Assembly (NCBI RefSeq): GCF_003387075.1
Contig: NZ_QUMQ01000001.1
Span: forward strand, 620,001-684,000
Direction of reading: 5' to 3'
DNA: 64,000 nt
Source: Asanoa ferruginea
Lineage (GTDB): Bacteria; Actinomycetota; Actinomycetes; Mycobacteriales; Micromonosporaceae
Under the pieces are notes generated by a model, which did not search any database, was not told the DNA's origin, and worked only from the letters and a program-made list of their open reading frames with translations. Within the stretch, counting starts at the first letter, position 1; every line of letters begins with the position of its first letter. Positions 8,429 to 16,892 of this stretch are shown in pieces. The translations under genes were made by a program, and so were the position numbers.

Positions 8429-9313
8429 ATGCTGGACGATCTTGATCTGCGGAAACTGCGCTACTTCGTCGCGGTCGCGGAGGAGCTCAACTTCATCCGC
8501 GCGGCCGACCGGCTGCACATCGCCCAGCCCGTGCTGACCCGGCAGATCAAGGCGCTCGAGAAGGAACTCGGCGTCGAGTTGTTCGCGCGATCCACCCGCG
8601 GCACGGAGTTGACGCCGGCCGGGGCGGGCTTCGTCGACGATGCCCGGGCGATCCTCCGTTCGGCGGCCGCTGTGCAGCGCCGGGTGCGGCAGGCCGCCCG
8701 CGGCGGCTCGCGGCTGACCGTCGGGTTCATGCCGGGCATCCTGCCGACCGACCTGGTGCGGGCACTGCGCGAGCGGATCCCTGACCTGGCGGTCGAGGTC
8801 GTCCGGACGTCCTGGGACGACCAGGTGGAGATGATCCTCGACGGGCGGGTCGACGCGAGCTTCGTGCGATTTCCCATCGATCCCAGCGGTCTCACGGTGA
8901 TCCCGCTCTACACCGAGTCACGCGTCGTCGTGCTCTCGGCCACGCATCCGCTCGCCGCGCGGGAGACCGTGAGCATTCTCGACCTCGGCCCGCTCGACCT
9001 GCTCCAGGATCCCGCCGCCGTCCCCGAGTGGCGGGACTCCCGGTCTGGCAGCCGCGAACGTCCGCGCGCGCGTACGGTCGAAGAAAAGCTCGAGATGGTC
9101 GCCGGCGAGCGCGGCGTCGTGATCCTGCCGGAGTCGACGGCCCGGTTCTACACCCGGCCCGACGTGACCCACCGGCTCGTCGCCGACCTGCCCCCGCACC
9201 AGGTCGCCCTCGCCTTCGAGGCCGGCCGGAACTCGGTCGAGTTGCGGGTGATGGCGCAGATCGCGCGCGAGCAGCACCCGGAGCCGGCGCGGAGGGGAAT
9301 GTCATGGATCTGA
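8429..9313 (+). CDS. LysR-family transcriptional regulator
   Basis: The start is taken at ATG 8429, with GAAGGG eight bases upstream, in preference to GTG 8420. Residues 1-60 form the LysR winged HTH (LRYFVAVAEELNFIRAADRL, then QPVLTRQIKALEKELGVELF); a type 2 periplasmic-binding-like effector domain follows to residue 294. It diverges from the atypical SDR and overlaps the start of the next SDR by 10 bases, the usual LysR/target arrangement. It probably controls both SDR genes and itself through the box at 8400-8414. Effector unknown. Confidence 0.93.
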   Translation: MLDDLDLRKLRYFVAVAEELNFIRAADRLHIAQPVLTRQIKALEKELGVELFARSTRGTELTPAGAGFVDDARAILRSAAAVQRRVRQAARGGSRLTVGFMPGILPTDLVRALRERIPDLAVEVVRTSWDDQVEMILDGRVDASFVRFPIDPSGLTVIPLYTESRVVVLSATHPLAARETVSILDLGPLDLLQDPAAVPEWRDSRSGSRERPRARTVEEKLEMVAGERGVVILPESTARFYTRPDVTHRLVADLPPHQVALAFEAGRNSVELRVMAQIAREQHPEPARRGMSWI

Positions 9314-10035
9314 AAGGCTCGGTAGCGGTCGTCACCGGCGGAAGTGGTGGCCTTGGTCGACATCTCGTCGCACAGCTCCTCGAGCGAGGCGCCGCCAAGG
9401 TCTACGTCGCCACTCGCAAGGCTGAGGGCGCCGACATGGCCGGCACGACGGCGTTGAAGCTTGACGTCACCGACCCAGCCTCGTCGGCGGCCGCGGCGAA
9501 GGTGGCCGCGGACACGACCCTGCTGATCAACAATGCCGGCGTCAACACGCACGCCAGCCTGGTCGACGGCGACTTCGGCGACATCCGCCGCGAAATGGAG
9601 ATCGCCTACTTCGGGAGCCTCAACGTCACCCGCGCCTTCGCGCCGGTCATCGAGGCAAACGGCGGCGGTGCGATTCTCAACGTGTGCTCGCAACTCTCGT
9701 GGGTGCACTTCACCGGTGCCGGCGCCTACAGCGGTGCGAAGGCCGCCGAATGGGCGTTGACCAATGCGACGCGATTCGAGCTCGCGCCCCGCGGCGTCCA
9801 GGTCGCCGGGCTCTACATGGGATACATGGACACGCCCTTGTTCGCCGACGCACCCGAGAAGCTCAAGAGCGACTCGGCGACGGTGGCCGCACGCGCCCTG
9901 GACGGCATCGCCGCCGGTGCCGACGAGATCTTCGGCGACGACTTCACGGGCTGGGTCAAAGAGATCATGGGCGAGTCGCCGGATGCGTTCGCCCACTCGA
10001 TCCAGGGCCGTTCGGCGCGGGTGTTGCAGAGCTGA
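9304..10035 (+). CDS. SDR-family oxidoreductase
   Basis: The ATG at 9304 lies inside the end of the LysR gene. The 243-residue product is a classical SDR: TGGSGGLG cofactor motif near residue 12, NNAG, and an intact catalytic YSGAK, so unlike the SDR at 7580 it should be catalytically active. Substrate unknown; NADP-dependent reduction of a carbonyl or oxidation of an alcohol is expected. Its 3' end overlaps the convergent zinc-finger gene by 71 bases. Confidence 0.9.
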   Translation: MDLKGSVAVVTGGSGGLGRHLVAQLLERGAAKVYVATRKAEGADMAGTTALKLDVTDPASSAAAAKVAADTTLLINNAGVNTHASLVDGDFGDIRREMEIAYFGSLNVTRAFAPVIEANGGGAILNVCSQLSWVHFTGAGAYSGAKAAEWALTNATRFELAPRGVQVAGLYMGYMDTPLFADAPEKLKSDSATVAARALDGIAAGADEIFGDDFTGWVKEIMGESPDAFAHSIQGRSARVLQS

Positions 10036-11002
10036 CGCGGGCGTGGCGGCGGAGGGTCGTTTCAGGCAGGCCTGAATCAGCCGCCAACCGCTTCCAGGTG
10101 TGGCCCTGGGCCCGGCCGGCGGCGACATAGGCCGCGAGCGAGTCGAAGCCGAGCCCCCGGGCCACCGCCCGGTCGCGGTCGGCGGCCTGGTGGCGCTTTG
10201 TCGCGTGCGGCATCGGGCTGATTCCGTGGTGCCGCAACGCGGTCAGGATCGTTCCGCGGGTCACGCCCGTCTCGGCGGCGATCGCGGCCACACTGCGGTG
10301 CTCACCGACGTGCCGCGCGCGCAGATAGGCCGCCGGGTCGGCGAACCCGTGCCGCACGGCGACCGGCCGCAGCCGGGCATCACTCGCATGTGGACGGATG
10401 CTGGTCGGCGCGAGGGCGGCGACGTGGCGGGACAGCCAGTCCTTGTGCTGCCCGGCCTCCCGGCTGATCGCCGCGAGACTGCGGCCGTCGGACAGCCGCG
10501 CGGCCACGTATGCCGCGAAGTCTTCGAAGCCGAAGCGGTGCGCGACCTGCCGGGCGAGCTCGCGCAGGCGGTCTTCGGCATAGCGGCGGGCGCCCGAAGC
10601 CCGCGCCTCCGGGCTGATCCGGGCGAGGTTCGCGAGCGTCTTCGCCCGTCGCTGGGCCGGATGCGGGCGGCCGCGCGCCGCCGAAGCCGCCGCCGCGGTG
10701 AGTTCGCCGGTGCGGGAACGGGTGCGGGCCGCCGCGAGCGCGTCGCGCAACGTCGGCTCGACCGCGAGGCGCGCGGTCAGGGCCGCCGAACGGCGCTTGC
10801 GGGTGGCCTCGCCACTGAGCGGGTTGCCCAGCTCCAGGCCGAACGCCGCGACGTAGTCGGCCTTGGTCCAGCCGTGCACGCGCAGGTGGCTCGCCACCGA
10901 CAGGAACCACGAGCCGCAGAGGTGGCAGCAGACCCGGTCGCCGTCTTCGAGCAGCCGGCCGAGCGGCGCGTAATAAGGAGTGCCGTCGTCGAGCCTGTCC
11001 AT
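9965..11002 (-). CDS. Ros/MucR-like zinc-finger protein with three HTH-like repeats
   Basis: A 345-residue protein. Near the N-terminus C26-x2-C29-x9-H39-x3-H43, followed by HGWTKADYVAAFGL, matches the zinc-binding core of the Ros/MucR regulators best known from Alphaproteobacteria. The rest holds three degenerate repeats (about 153-195, 215-260 and 279-322), each with an RxGF-x-AAY segment and then an HTH-like helix pair. It is probably a DNA-binding protein. ATG 11002 is preferred to GTG 11032 because a GGGGGTGG lies just upstream and GTG 11032 sits within a palindromic operator. It overlaps the convergent SDR and is divergent from PadR. Confidence 0.8.
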   Translation of the reverse strand: MDRLDDGTPYYAPLGRLLEDGDRVCCHLCGSWFLSVASHLRVHGWTKADYVAAFGLELGNPLSGEATRKRRSAALTARLAVEPTLRDALAAARTRSRTGELTAAAASAARGRPHPAQRRAKTLANLARISPEARASGARRYAEDRLRELARQVAHRFGFEDFAAYVAARLSDGRSLAAISREAGQHKDWLSRHVAALAPTSIRPHASDARLRPVAVRHGFADPAAYLRARHVGEHRSVAAIAAETGVTRGTILTALRHHGISPMPHATKRHQAADRDRAVARGLGFDSLAAYVAAGRAQGHTWKRLAADSGLPETTLRRHARVSSATPAPNGPGSSGRTHPATRP

Positions 11003-11024
11003 CGCCACCCCCGGAGCGCGTCGG

Positions 11025-11043
11025 GTAGTCACATTGAGACTAC
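11025..11043. promoter_or_regulatory. Inverted repeat in the zinc-finger/PadR divergent spacer
   Basis: GTAGTC-ACATTGA-GACTAC has perfect 6-base arms and a 7-base spacer, midway between the two divergent genes. Either flanking regulator could bind it. Confidence 0.5.
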
Positions 11044-11084
11044 TGCGCCATCGCCGGGCCCGGAAGCGGTTACCGGCCGGCCAC

Positions 11085-11090
11085 TACGCT
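11085..11090 (+). promoter_or_regulatory. Candidate -10 element for a leaderless padR-type transcript
   Basis: TACGCT fits the actinobacterial TAnnnT -10 consensus and ends seven bases before the GTG at 11097, so transcription would begin at the start codon. No Shine-Dalgarno is present in this spacer. No convincing -35 was seen. Confidence 0.45.
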
Positions 11091-11096
11091 GAACGG

Positions 11097-11642
11097 GTGG
11101 CGGAGCGTCCCGACTTGTCCCTGGCCGCGTGGATCGTGCTGGCGCTGGTCGACGAGAGCCCCAAGCACGGGTTCGCCGTGGCCGCGTTGACCGCCGAAGA
11201 CGGCGACGTCGGGCGGGCCTGGCACGTGCCGCGGCCGATCGTCTACCGGTCGCTCGACCGGCTCGCCGAGCTCGACCTCATCCGGGTCGTCTCGACCGAG
11301 GCGGGGCAGCGCGGGCCGCAACGGTCCATTCTCACCACCACGCCCGCGGGCCGGGCGGCGACCCGGGCCTGGCTGAAGCGGCCGGTGGCACACGTCCGCG
11401 ACGTGCGCTCCGAACTGCTCGCGAAGCTGGCGCTGCTGCTCCGCCGCGAGACGGCACCGCAGGCGTTGATCGCCGCGCAGCGGGCCGCGCTGGTCCCCGT
11501 GCAGACCGCGCTCGAACGGCAGCGCGCGGCCGAGACCGGCTTCGGGGAGATCCTGGCCAGTTGGCGCAGCCAGAACGTCAACGCCGCGATGCGTTTCCTC
11601 GACGAGGTCGAGGCCATCGCTTCTGCGGACTTCGAGCGCTGA
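11097..11642 (+). CDS. PadR-family transcriptional regulator
   Basis: A 181-residue protein with an N-terminal winged HTH (LSLAAWIVLALVDESPKHGF, then IVYRSLDRLAELDLI) and a C-terminal helical dimerisation region, the PadR layout. The GTG at 11097 is chosen because the domain begins right after it and a -10-like TACGCT sits seven bases upstream. It is divergent from the zinc-finger gene across an inverted repeat. Target and ligand unknown. Confidence 0.88.
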   Translation: MAERPDLSLAAWIVLALVDESPKHGFAVAALTAEDGDVGRAWHVPRPIVYRSLDRLAELDLIRVVSTEAGQRGPQRSILTTTPAGRAATRAWLKRPVAHVRDVRSELLAKLALLLRRETAPQALIAAQRAALVPVQTALERQRAAETGFGEILASWRSQNVNAAMRFLDEVEAIASADFER

Positions 11643-11696
11643 TCGAGTTGGCAATTGCGACCCCGTACGCCACGATGGGTGACGAGGAGGACGTGG

Positions 11697-12968
11697 TTGT
11701 CCAACCCGTGGCTCGCCCTGCAGACCGGAGTCGATCCTGTCGAACGGATCGGCGAGATCGGCCGCGCGCACGATAGGTTCCTCGCCGCCGGCGCCGTCGA
11801 CGAACGGGTCCGGCGGGTGGTCGCGGAGTCCTGGCGCCGGTCGGCCCACGCGTTGCTCCAACCCGACTCGACCGCGCCGATCGACCTGGCGGATGCCGAA
11901 CTCGACGCCTACCGCGCCGAACATCCGCTGGCCGCGGTGCTTCCGCTGTTCCGGGAGATGCTCGGCGACGCGGCGCAAGACGGCGAGCTTCTCGCGGTCT
12001 GCGACGCGCGGGGCCGGCTGCTCTGGGTCGACGGCAACCGCGCCGCGATGCGTGACGCCGAGGCGATGAACTTCGTCGCGGGCGCGTGGTGGGACGAGGC
12101 GCACGCGGGCACCAACGCACCGGGAACGGCGGTGGCCATCGACCACTCCGTGCAGATCTTCGCGACCGAGCATTTCAGCCGGCCCGTGCAGCCCTGGACG
12201 TGTTCGGCCGCGCCGATCCACGATCCACACACCGGCCGGCTGCTCGGCGCCATCGACATCACCGGCGGTGACCAGGTCGCCAACCCGCACAGCCTCGCGC
12301 TGGTCCGCGCGGCGGCCCGGGCGGCCGAGGCGTTCCTGGCCGGCGCGCCCCGCGCTGGCGATGCGACCGTCGCCGCTCTCGGGCGCGACGAAGCGACGCT
12401 GACTGTCGGCGGGAAGCGCACCAAGCTCGGCCGGCGCCACTCCGAGTTGCTGGTCCTGCTCATCTCCCACCCGGAGGGCCGCACCGGCGAGCAACTGGGC
12501 CTCGACCTCTACGGCGACGCCCATCTCAACCCGGTGACCGTGCGGGCCGAACTCTCCCGGTTCCGCCGCACGCTCGGCCCCGACCTGCTCGATTCCCGGC
12601 CCTATCGGCTGCGCACCGTCGTCGACGCCGACTTCCTCGCGGTCACCCGGTTGCTCGAGGAAGGGCGGGTCGACGCGGCGCTCGACGCCTACGCCGGCCC
12701 GCTGCTGCCGGGCTCCGACGCGCCGGGGATCGCGCGGCTGCGCACCGACCTCGAGGTGCAGGCCCGGGCCGCGGTGCGGGCCAGCCGTGACCCGCGGCTG
12801 CTCGACACCTGGACCCGGTCGCCCTGGGGTGCCGACGACCTGGAGATGTGGCAGGCCCTGGCGACGGCGTTGACGCCGCAGTCGCCGCGCGCGCCGCTCG
12901 CTCGCGCCCGGGCGGTGCAGCTCGCCCGCGAGTACGACGCAACGTGGATGCAACGTCTCGGTAAATAA
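11697..12968 (+). CDS. GAF-domain transcriptional regulator of an aldehyde dehydrogenase cluster
   Basis: A TTG start at 11697 is preferred because GAGGAGG lies eight bases upstream. The 423-residue product has an N-terminal helical region, a GAF-like sensor domain (about 90-215, with the AHAGTNAPGTA signature seen in AcoR-like activators) and a C-terminal winged-helix region (about 230-310) with a BTAD/SARP-like tail. It lacks the sigma-54 AAA+ domain of proteobacterial AcoR. In actinomycetes such proteins sit directly upstream of an exaC-type aldehyde dehydrogenase, as here (47-base gap), and probably activate it in response to an aldehyde or alcohol. Confidence 0.85.
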   Translation: MSNPWLALQTGVDPVERIGEIGRAHDRFLAAGAVDERVRRVVAESWRRSAHALLQPDSTAPIDLADAELDAYRAEHPLAAVLPLFREMLGDAAQDGELLAVCDARGRLLWVDGNRAAMRDAEAMNFVAGAWWDEAHAGTNAPGTAVAIDHSVQIFATEHFSRPVQPWTCSAAPIHDPHTGRLLGAIDITGGDQVANPHSLALVRAAARAAEAFLAGAPRAGDATVAALGRDEATLTVGGKRTKLGRRHSELLVLLISHPEGRTGEQLGLDLYGDAHLNPVTVRAELSRFRRTLGPDLLDSRPYRLRTVVDADFLAVTRLLEEGRVDAALDAYAGPLLPGSDAPGIARLRTDLEVQARAAVRASRDPRLLDTWTRSPWGADDLEMWQALATALTPQSPRAPLARARAVQLAREYDATWMQRLGK

Positions 12969-12969
12969 C

Positions 12970-13014
12970 GTGACTCCCGGGTCGCCATGGCGGCGGCGCT
13001 TTTCGGGAGGTCAC
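12970..13014 (+). promoter_or_regulatory. Hairpin that sequesters the ribosome binding site of the aldehyde dehydrogenase
   Basis: GTGACTCCCG (12970-12979) pairs with CGGGA (13004-13008) and GTCAC (13010-13014), leaving G13009 bulged and a 24-base loop. The right arm contains the whole GGGAGG Shine-Dalgarno (13005-13010) and ends two bases before ATG 13016. Folding would block ribosome entry, so this may be a translational control element for the enzyme. Confidence 0.6.
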
Positions 13015-13015
13015 C

Positions 13016-14539
<1,524 letters not shown>

Positions 14540-14561
14540 GCCTTACCAAAGGATCACGCCA

Positions 14562-14984
14562 ATGAGCGAAATCCAGCACACCGGGTCGGCCGCCGCAGCC
14601 GCGGCCGGCCCGGCGGTGTCCCGCGTCGACCTGACGCCGGCCGCCGCCGAACTCCTGCGCTCGCTGCACGGCAACCACGGGCCGCTGATGTTCCACCAGT
14701 CCGGCGGCTGCTGCGACGGCAGCGCACCGATGTGTTTCCCGGCCGGCGAGTTCCGCACCGGCAGCTCCGACGTCGAACTCGCGTCGCTGAAGGTCGAGGG
14801 GGTCGACGAACCCATCTCGTTCTGGATGTCGACGTCGCAGTTCGACCGCTGGAAGCACACCCACCTGACCGTCGACGTCGTTCCCGGACGTGGCAGCGGC
14901 TTCTCCCTCGAAGCACCGGAGGGCGTGCGGTTCCTCATCCGGTCGCGCCTGCTGACCGCCGAGGAGCTGGCCCAACTGGAATAG
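14562..14984 (+). CDS. DUF779 family protein
   Basis: The 140-residue product matches DUF779: an SGGCCDGSAPMC core (about residues 47-58) rich in Cys that may bind a metal, and a following FWMSTSQF segment. Members are commonly encoded beside acetaldehyde dehydrogenase, as here, 22 bases downstream. Role unknown; a helper or maturation partner of the dehydrogenase is a guess. It is convergent with the DUF72 gene. Confidence 0.9.
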   Translation: MSEIQHTGSAAAAAAGPAVSRVDLTPAAAELLRSLHGNHGPLMFHQSGGCCDGSAPMCFPAGEFRTGSSDVELASLKVEGVDEPISFWMSTSQFDRWKHTHLTVDVVPGRGSGFSLEAPEGVRFLIRSRLLTAEELAQLE

Positions 14985-14990
14985 TCGCCT

Positions 14991-15833
14991 TCAGAACAAG
15001 GTCAACGGCTCTTCCAGGGGTACGGGCTCGGGCAGCGCTTCGAGGCCCGGCACCCGGCTGCGCACCTGCTGATGGAACATCCGGGCAAGGGCGGGCGCGT
15101 CGGCATTGTCGGGCGTGTGGATGAAGAAGGTCGGCTCCCGCCCTTCCCGCAGCCAGCCGGCGGCGACCTCGACCCAGCGCTGCCAGCCCTCGACGGTCGC
15201 CGCGGTCTCGTCGCGGCCGAGGTAGCGGACGATCGGCTGGTCGGTGAGCGCCTGGGTGCGAAGCGGCATCCGCGGCTTCTTCGTCCAGGCCTCCCGCTCG
15301 GCGGCGCTGGTCGGGGGCTTCCGGAAGAACGCGGTGGTGTCGAACGGGATCCACTCGGCGCCGGCGAGCGCCTGCTCGAGTCGGTTCGTCGCCCGCGCGT
15401 CGGTGAAGAAGCCGGGGTGGCGGACTTCCACGGCGTACCGGTAATGGGTGGGCAGGTTCCGGATGAAGCTGCCGAGCGTCCCGGTTTCTTCGGGACCGAA
15501 GGATCCCGGAAGTTGGATCCAGAGCGCGTGGACCCGCGGGCCGAGCGGCTCGATCGCACGCAGGAACGCGTCGAGCGGCGTGGCGGCGTCGACCAGGCGG
15601 CGGTCGTGCGTGACCACCTTGGGCAGCTTCAGGACAAAGCGGAAACTGGGGTCGGTCTGGTTGGCCCAGGTGGCAACGGTCTCCCGGGTGGGCGTGGCGT
15701 AGAAGGTCGTGTTCCCCTCGACGGCATCACACCAGCCGGCGTAATGCCGGAGCCGCTCATCAGACCTCGCCGGCGAGACCCGCCCTTGCCAAGCCTTGAG
15801 CGTCCACATCGCGCACCCCACATGAAGCCGCAT
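14991..15833 (-). CDS. DUF72 family protein
   Basis: The start is ATG 15833 (MRLHVGCAMW), where the conserved family N-terminus begins. The 280-residue product has the DUF72 TIM-barrel marks: an early HVGCAMW, EGNTTFYATP, then RFVLKLPK and VEVRHPGF. DUF72 proteins have no settled activity. It stands alone, convergent with DUF779, with a large noncoding stretch upstream. Confidence 0.9.
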   Translation of the reverse strand: MRLHVGCAMWTLKAWQGRVSPARSDERLRHYAGWCDAVEGNTTFYATPTRETVATWANQTDPSFRFVLKLPKVVTHDRRLVDAATPLDAFLRAIEPLGPRVHALWIQLPGSFGPEETGTLGSFIRNLPTHYRYAVEVRHPGFFTDARATNRLEQALAGAEWIPFDTTAFFRKPPTSAAEREAWTKKPRMPLRTQALTDQPIVRYLGRDETAATVEGWQRWVEVAAGWLREGREPTFFIHTPDNADAPALARMFHQQVRSRVPGLEALPEPVPLEEPLTLF

Positions 15834-15922
15834 CCCCACACGGTAGCCAGCGCGATGGAGATCCTGGTCCTGGGCTACGCCCAACGACGAGATCCGCAGA
15901 GTCGTCGCGCGGAACGATCGAC

Positions 15923-16040
15923 GGCCCGGAGCCCGCCCGGCCCGGAGCCCGCCCGGCCCCGAGTCCGCCCGGCTCGTGCGGCTGGGCCCGCCCGGAGTCC
16001 GCCCGGCCCGGAGCCCGCCCGGCTCGTGTGGCTGGGCCGG
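15923..16040. repeat. GC-rich imperfect tandem repeat
   Basis: A unit close to CGGAGYCCGCCCGGCC recurs about five times. Two adjacent copies at 15927-15958 are identical, and two longer copies carry a tail GGCTCGTGYGGCTGGGCC. It encodes nothing convincing in any frame and is upstream of the DUF72 gene. A slippage-prone noncoding repeat is the simplest description. Confidence 0.75.
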
Positions 16041-16062
16041 CCCGGGTGTTGTCCCCGGGGAC

Positions 16063-16122
16063 GATCTGGGGCGGCGGAGCTGTTGAAACGTAGATCAACT
16101 CTACGGATGTGCCGCCCCGGAT
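16063..16122 (+). repeat. 60-bp palindromic element, copy 1
   Basis: Arms GATCTGGGGCGGC (16063-16075) and GCCGCCCCGGAT (16111-16122) are near-perfect inverted repeats around a core containing GTAGATCAACT. The whole element is similar in reverse complement to 16291-16351. The pair brackets 168 bases of noncoding DNA. Confidence 0.65.
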
Positions 16123-16290
16123 GGGCGGTCCCGCGGCGAGCGCGGCGGCAGCTGCGCTGCAGGGCCGTCGGTGGCAGATTTGCCGCCCCGGATAGGAAAG
16201 AAAGGCGACGCTTCTGGCGCCGGGCGCCCCCCTCCGACTGCGTTCGGACGCACGCCACTGTCAGACCGCGCTCTAACTGCGATCCGAGCC

Positions 16291-16351
16291 GATCTGGGGT
16301 AGCAGACGTGGAAAGTTGATCTACATCTCCCCACATCCGCTGCCCCAGATC
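16291..16351 (-). repeat. 60-bp palindromic element, copy 2 (inverted)
   Basis: Arms GATCTGGGGTAGC (16291-16303) and GCTGCCCCAGATC (16339-16351) match 12 of 13 as inverted repeats. The core AGTTGATCTAC is the exact reverse complement of the copy 1 core. A further GCCGCCCCGGAT copy of the arm lies at 16182-16193. REP-like or MITE-like elements are possible; 15834-16472 otherwise shows no gene. Confidence 0.65.
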
Positions 16352-16446
16352 GGCCATGCATGCCAGCCAGGCCGATCCTTCCGGCGCAGCCGTCCAGAAA
16401 AACTTGGCCTTGACGCGTGACGCCCTTACAGCAATAGTAGCCATTG

Positions 16447-16459
16447 TAACCACTGGTTA
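16447..16459. promoter_or_regulatory. Candidate operator of the mini GntR regulator
   Basis: TAACC-ACT-GGTTA is a perfect inverted repeat ending 13 bases before the ATG and just upstream of its GGAGGGG ribosome binding site. Autoregulation is a natural inference. Confidence 0.55.
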
Positions 16460-16472
16460 GTGGAGGGGTTCG

Positions 16473-16736
16473 ATGGGAGCGCACCGGCCGAGCTATCTCG
16501 ACATCGTCGACGACATTCGGGGTCAGATCGTCAGCGGCCAGCTAGCGCCCGGCGCCACCCTGCCCACCTGCCGGGTGATGTGCCAGACCTACCAGGTCAG
16601 CCGCCAGACCATCGGCAGCGCCATGATCGTGTTGCGCACGCAGGGGCTGATCGTCGGCCATCAGGGCAGGGCCGTCTATGTCACCGCCGACCCGAGGCAC
16701 CTCGCGGCCCAACCCAGCGACAACGCTCCCGATTGA
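16473..16736 (+). CDS. Small GntR-type winged-helix regulator without effector domain
   Basis: The 87-residue product consists almost only of the GntR winged HTH (IVDDIRGQIVSGQLAPGATL, then QTYQVSRQTIGSAMIVLRTQGLI). It lacks a C-terminal ligand domain; such short GntR proteins are frequent in actinomycetes, often on integrative elements, but no other mobile-element gene lies nearby. A GGAGGGG site precedes the ATG, and an inverted repeat overlaps the likely promoter. Confidence 0.85.
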   Translation: MGAHRPSYLDIVDDIRGQIVSGQLAPGATLPTCRVMCQTYQVSRQTIGSAMIVLRTQGLIVGHQGRAVYVTADPRHLAAQPSDNAPD

Positions 16737-16892
16737 CCCCGCCCGTTGTGGCGGGTTTCGAAAACTGATGCCCGGCGGGCGGATCGCGGCCTAGTCTGCG
16801 GTCGGGAGTCGTCAGTTGATGGCCGAGGGCAACGGCCGTGCTCGCCAGCGCGGGTCGATCGCCCGCGCGTCAGCAATGAGGAGCGAGAGCTC

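Noticed and set aside
15923-16040. CRISPR-like repeat
   Set aside because: Units are adjacent, imperfect and without unique spacers; no cas gene.
15834-16472. Possible coding in the noncoding repeat stretch
   Set aside because: All frames give low-complexity Arg/Pro/Gly sequence with no start site supported by a ribosome binding site.
16473-16736. Boundary of an integrative element
   Set aside because: No integrase, att site or tRNA was found near the mini GntR gene.
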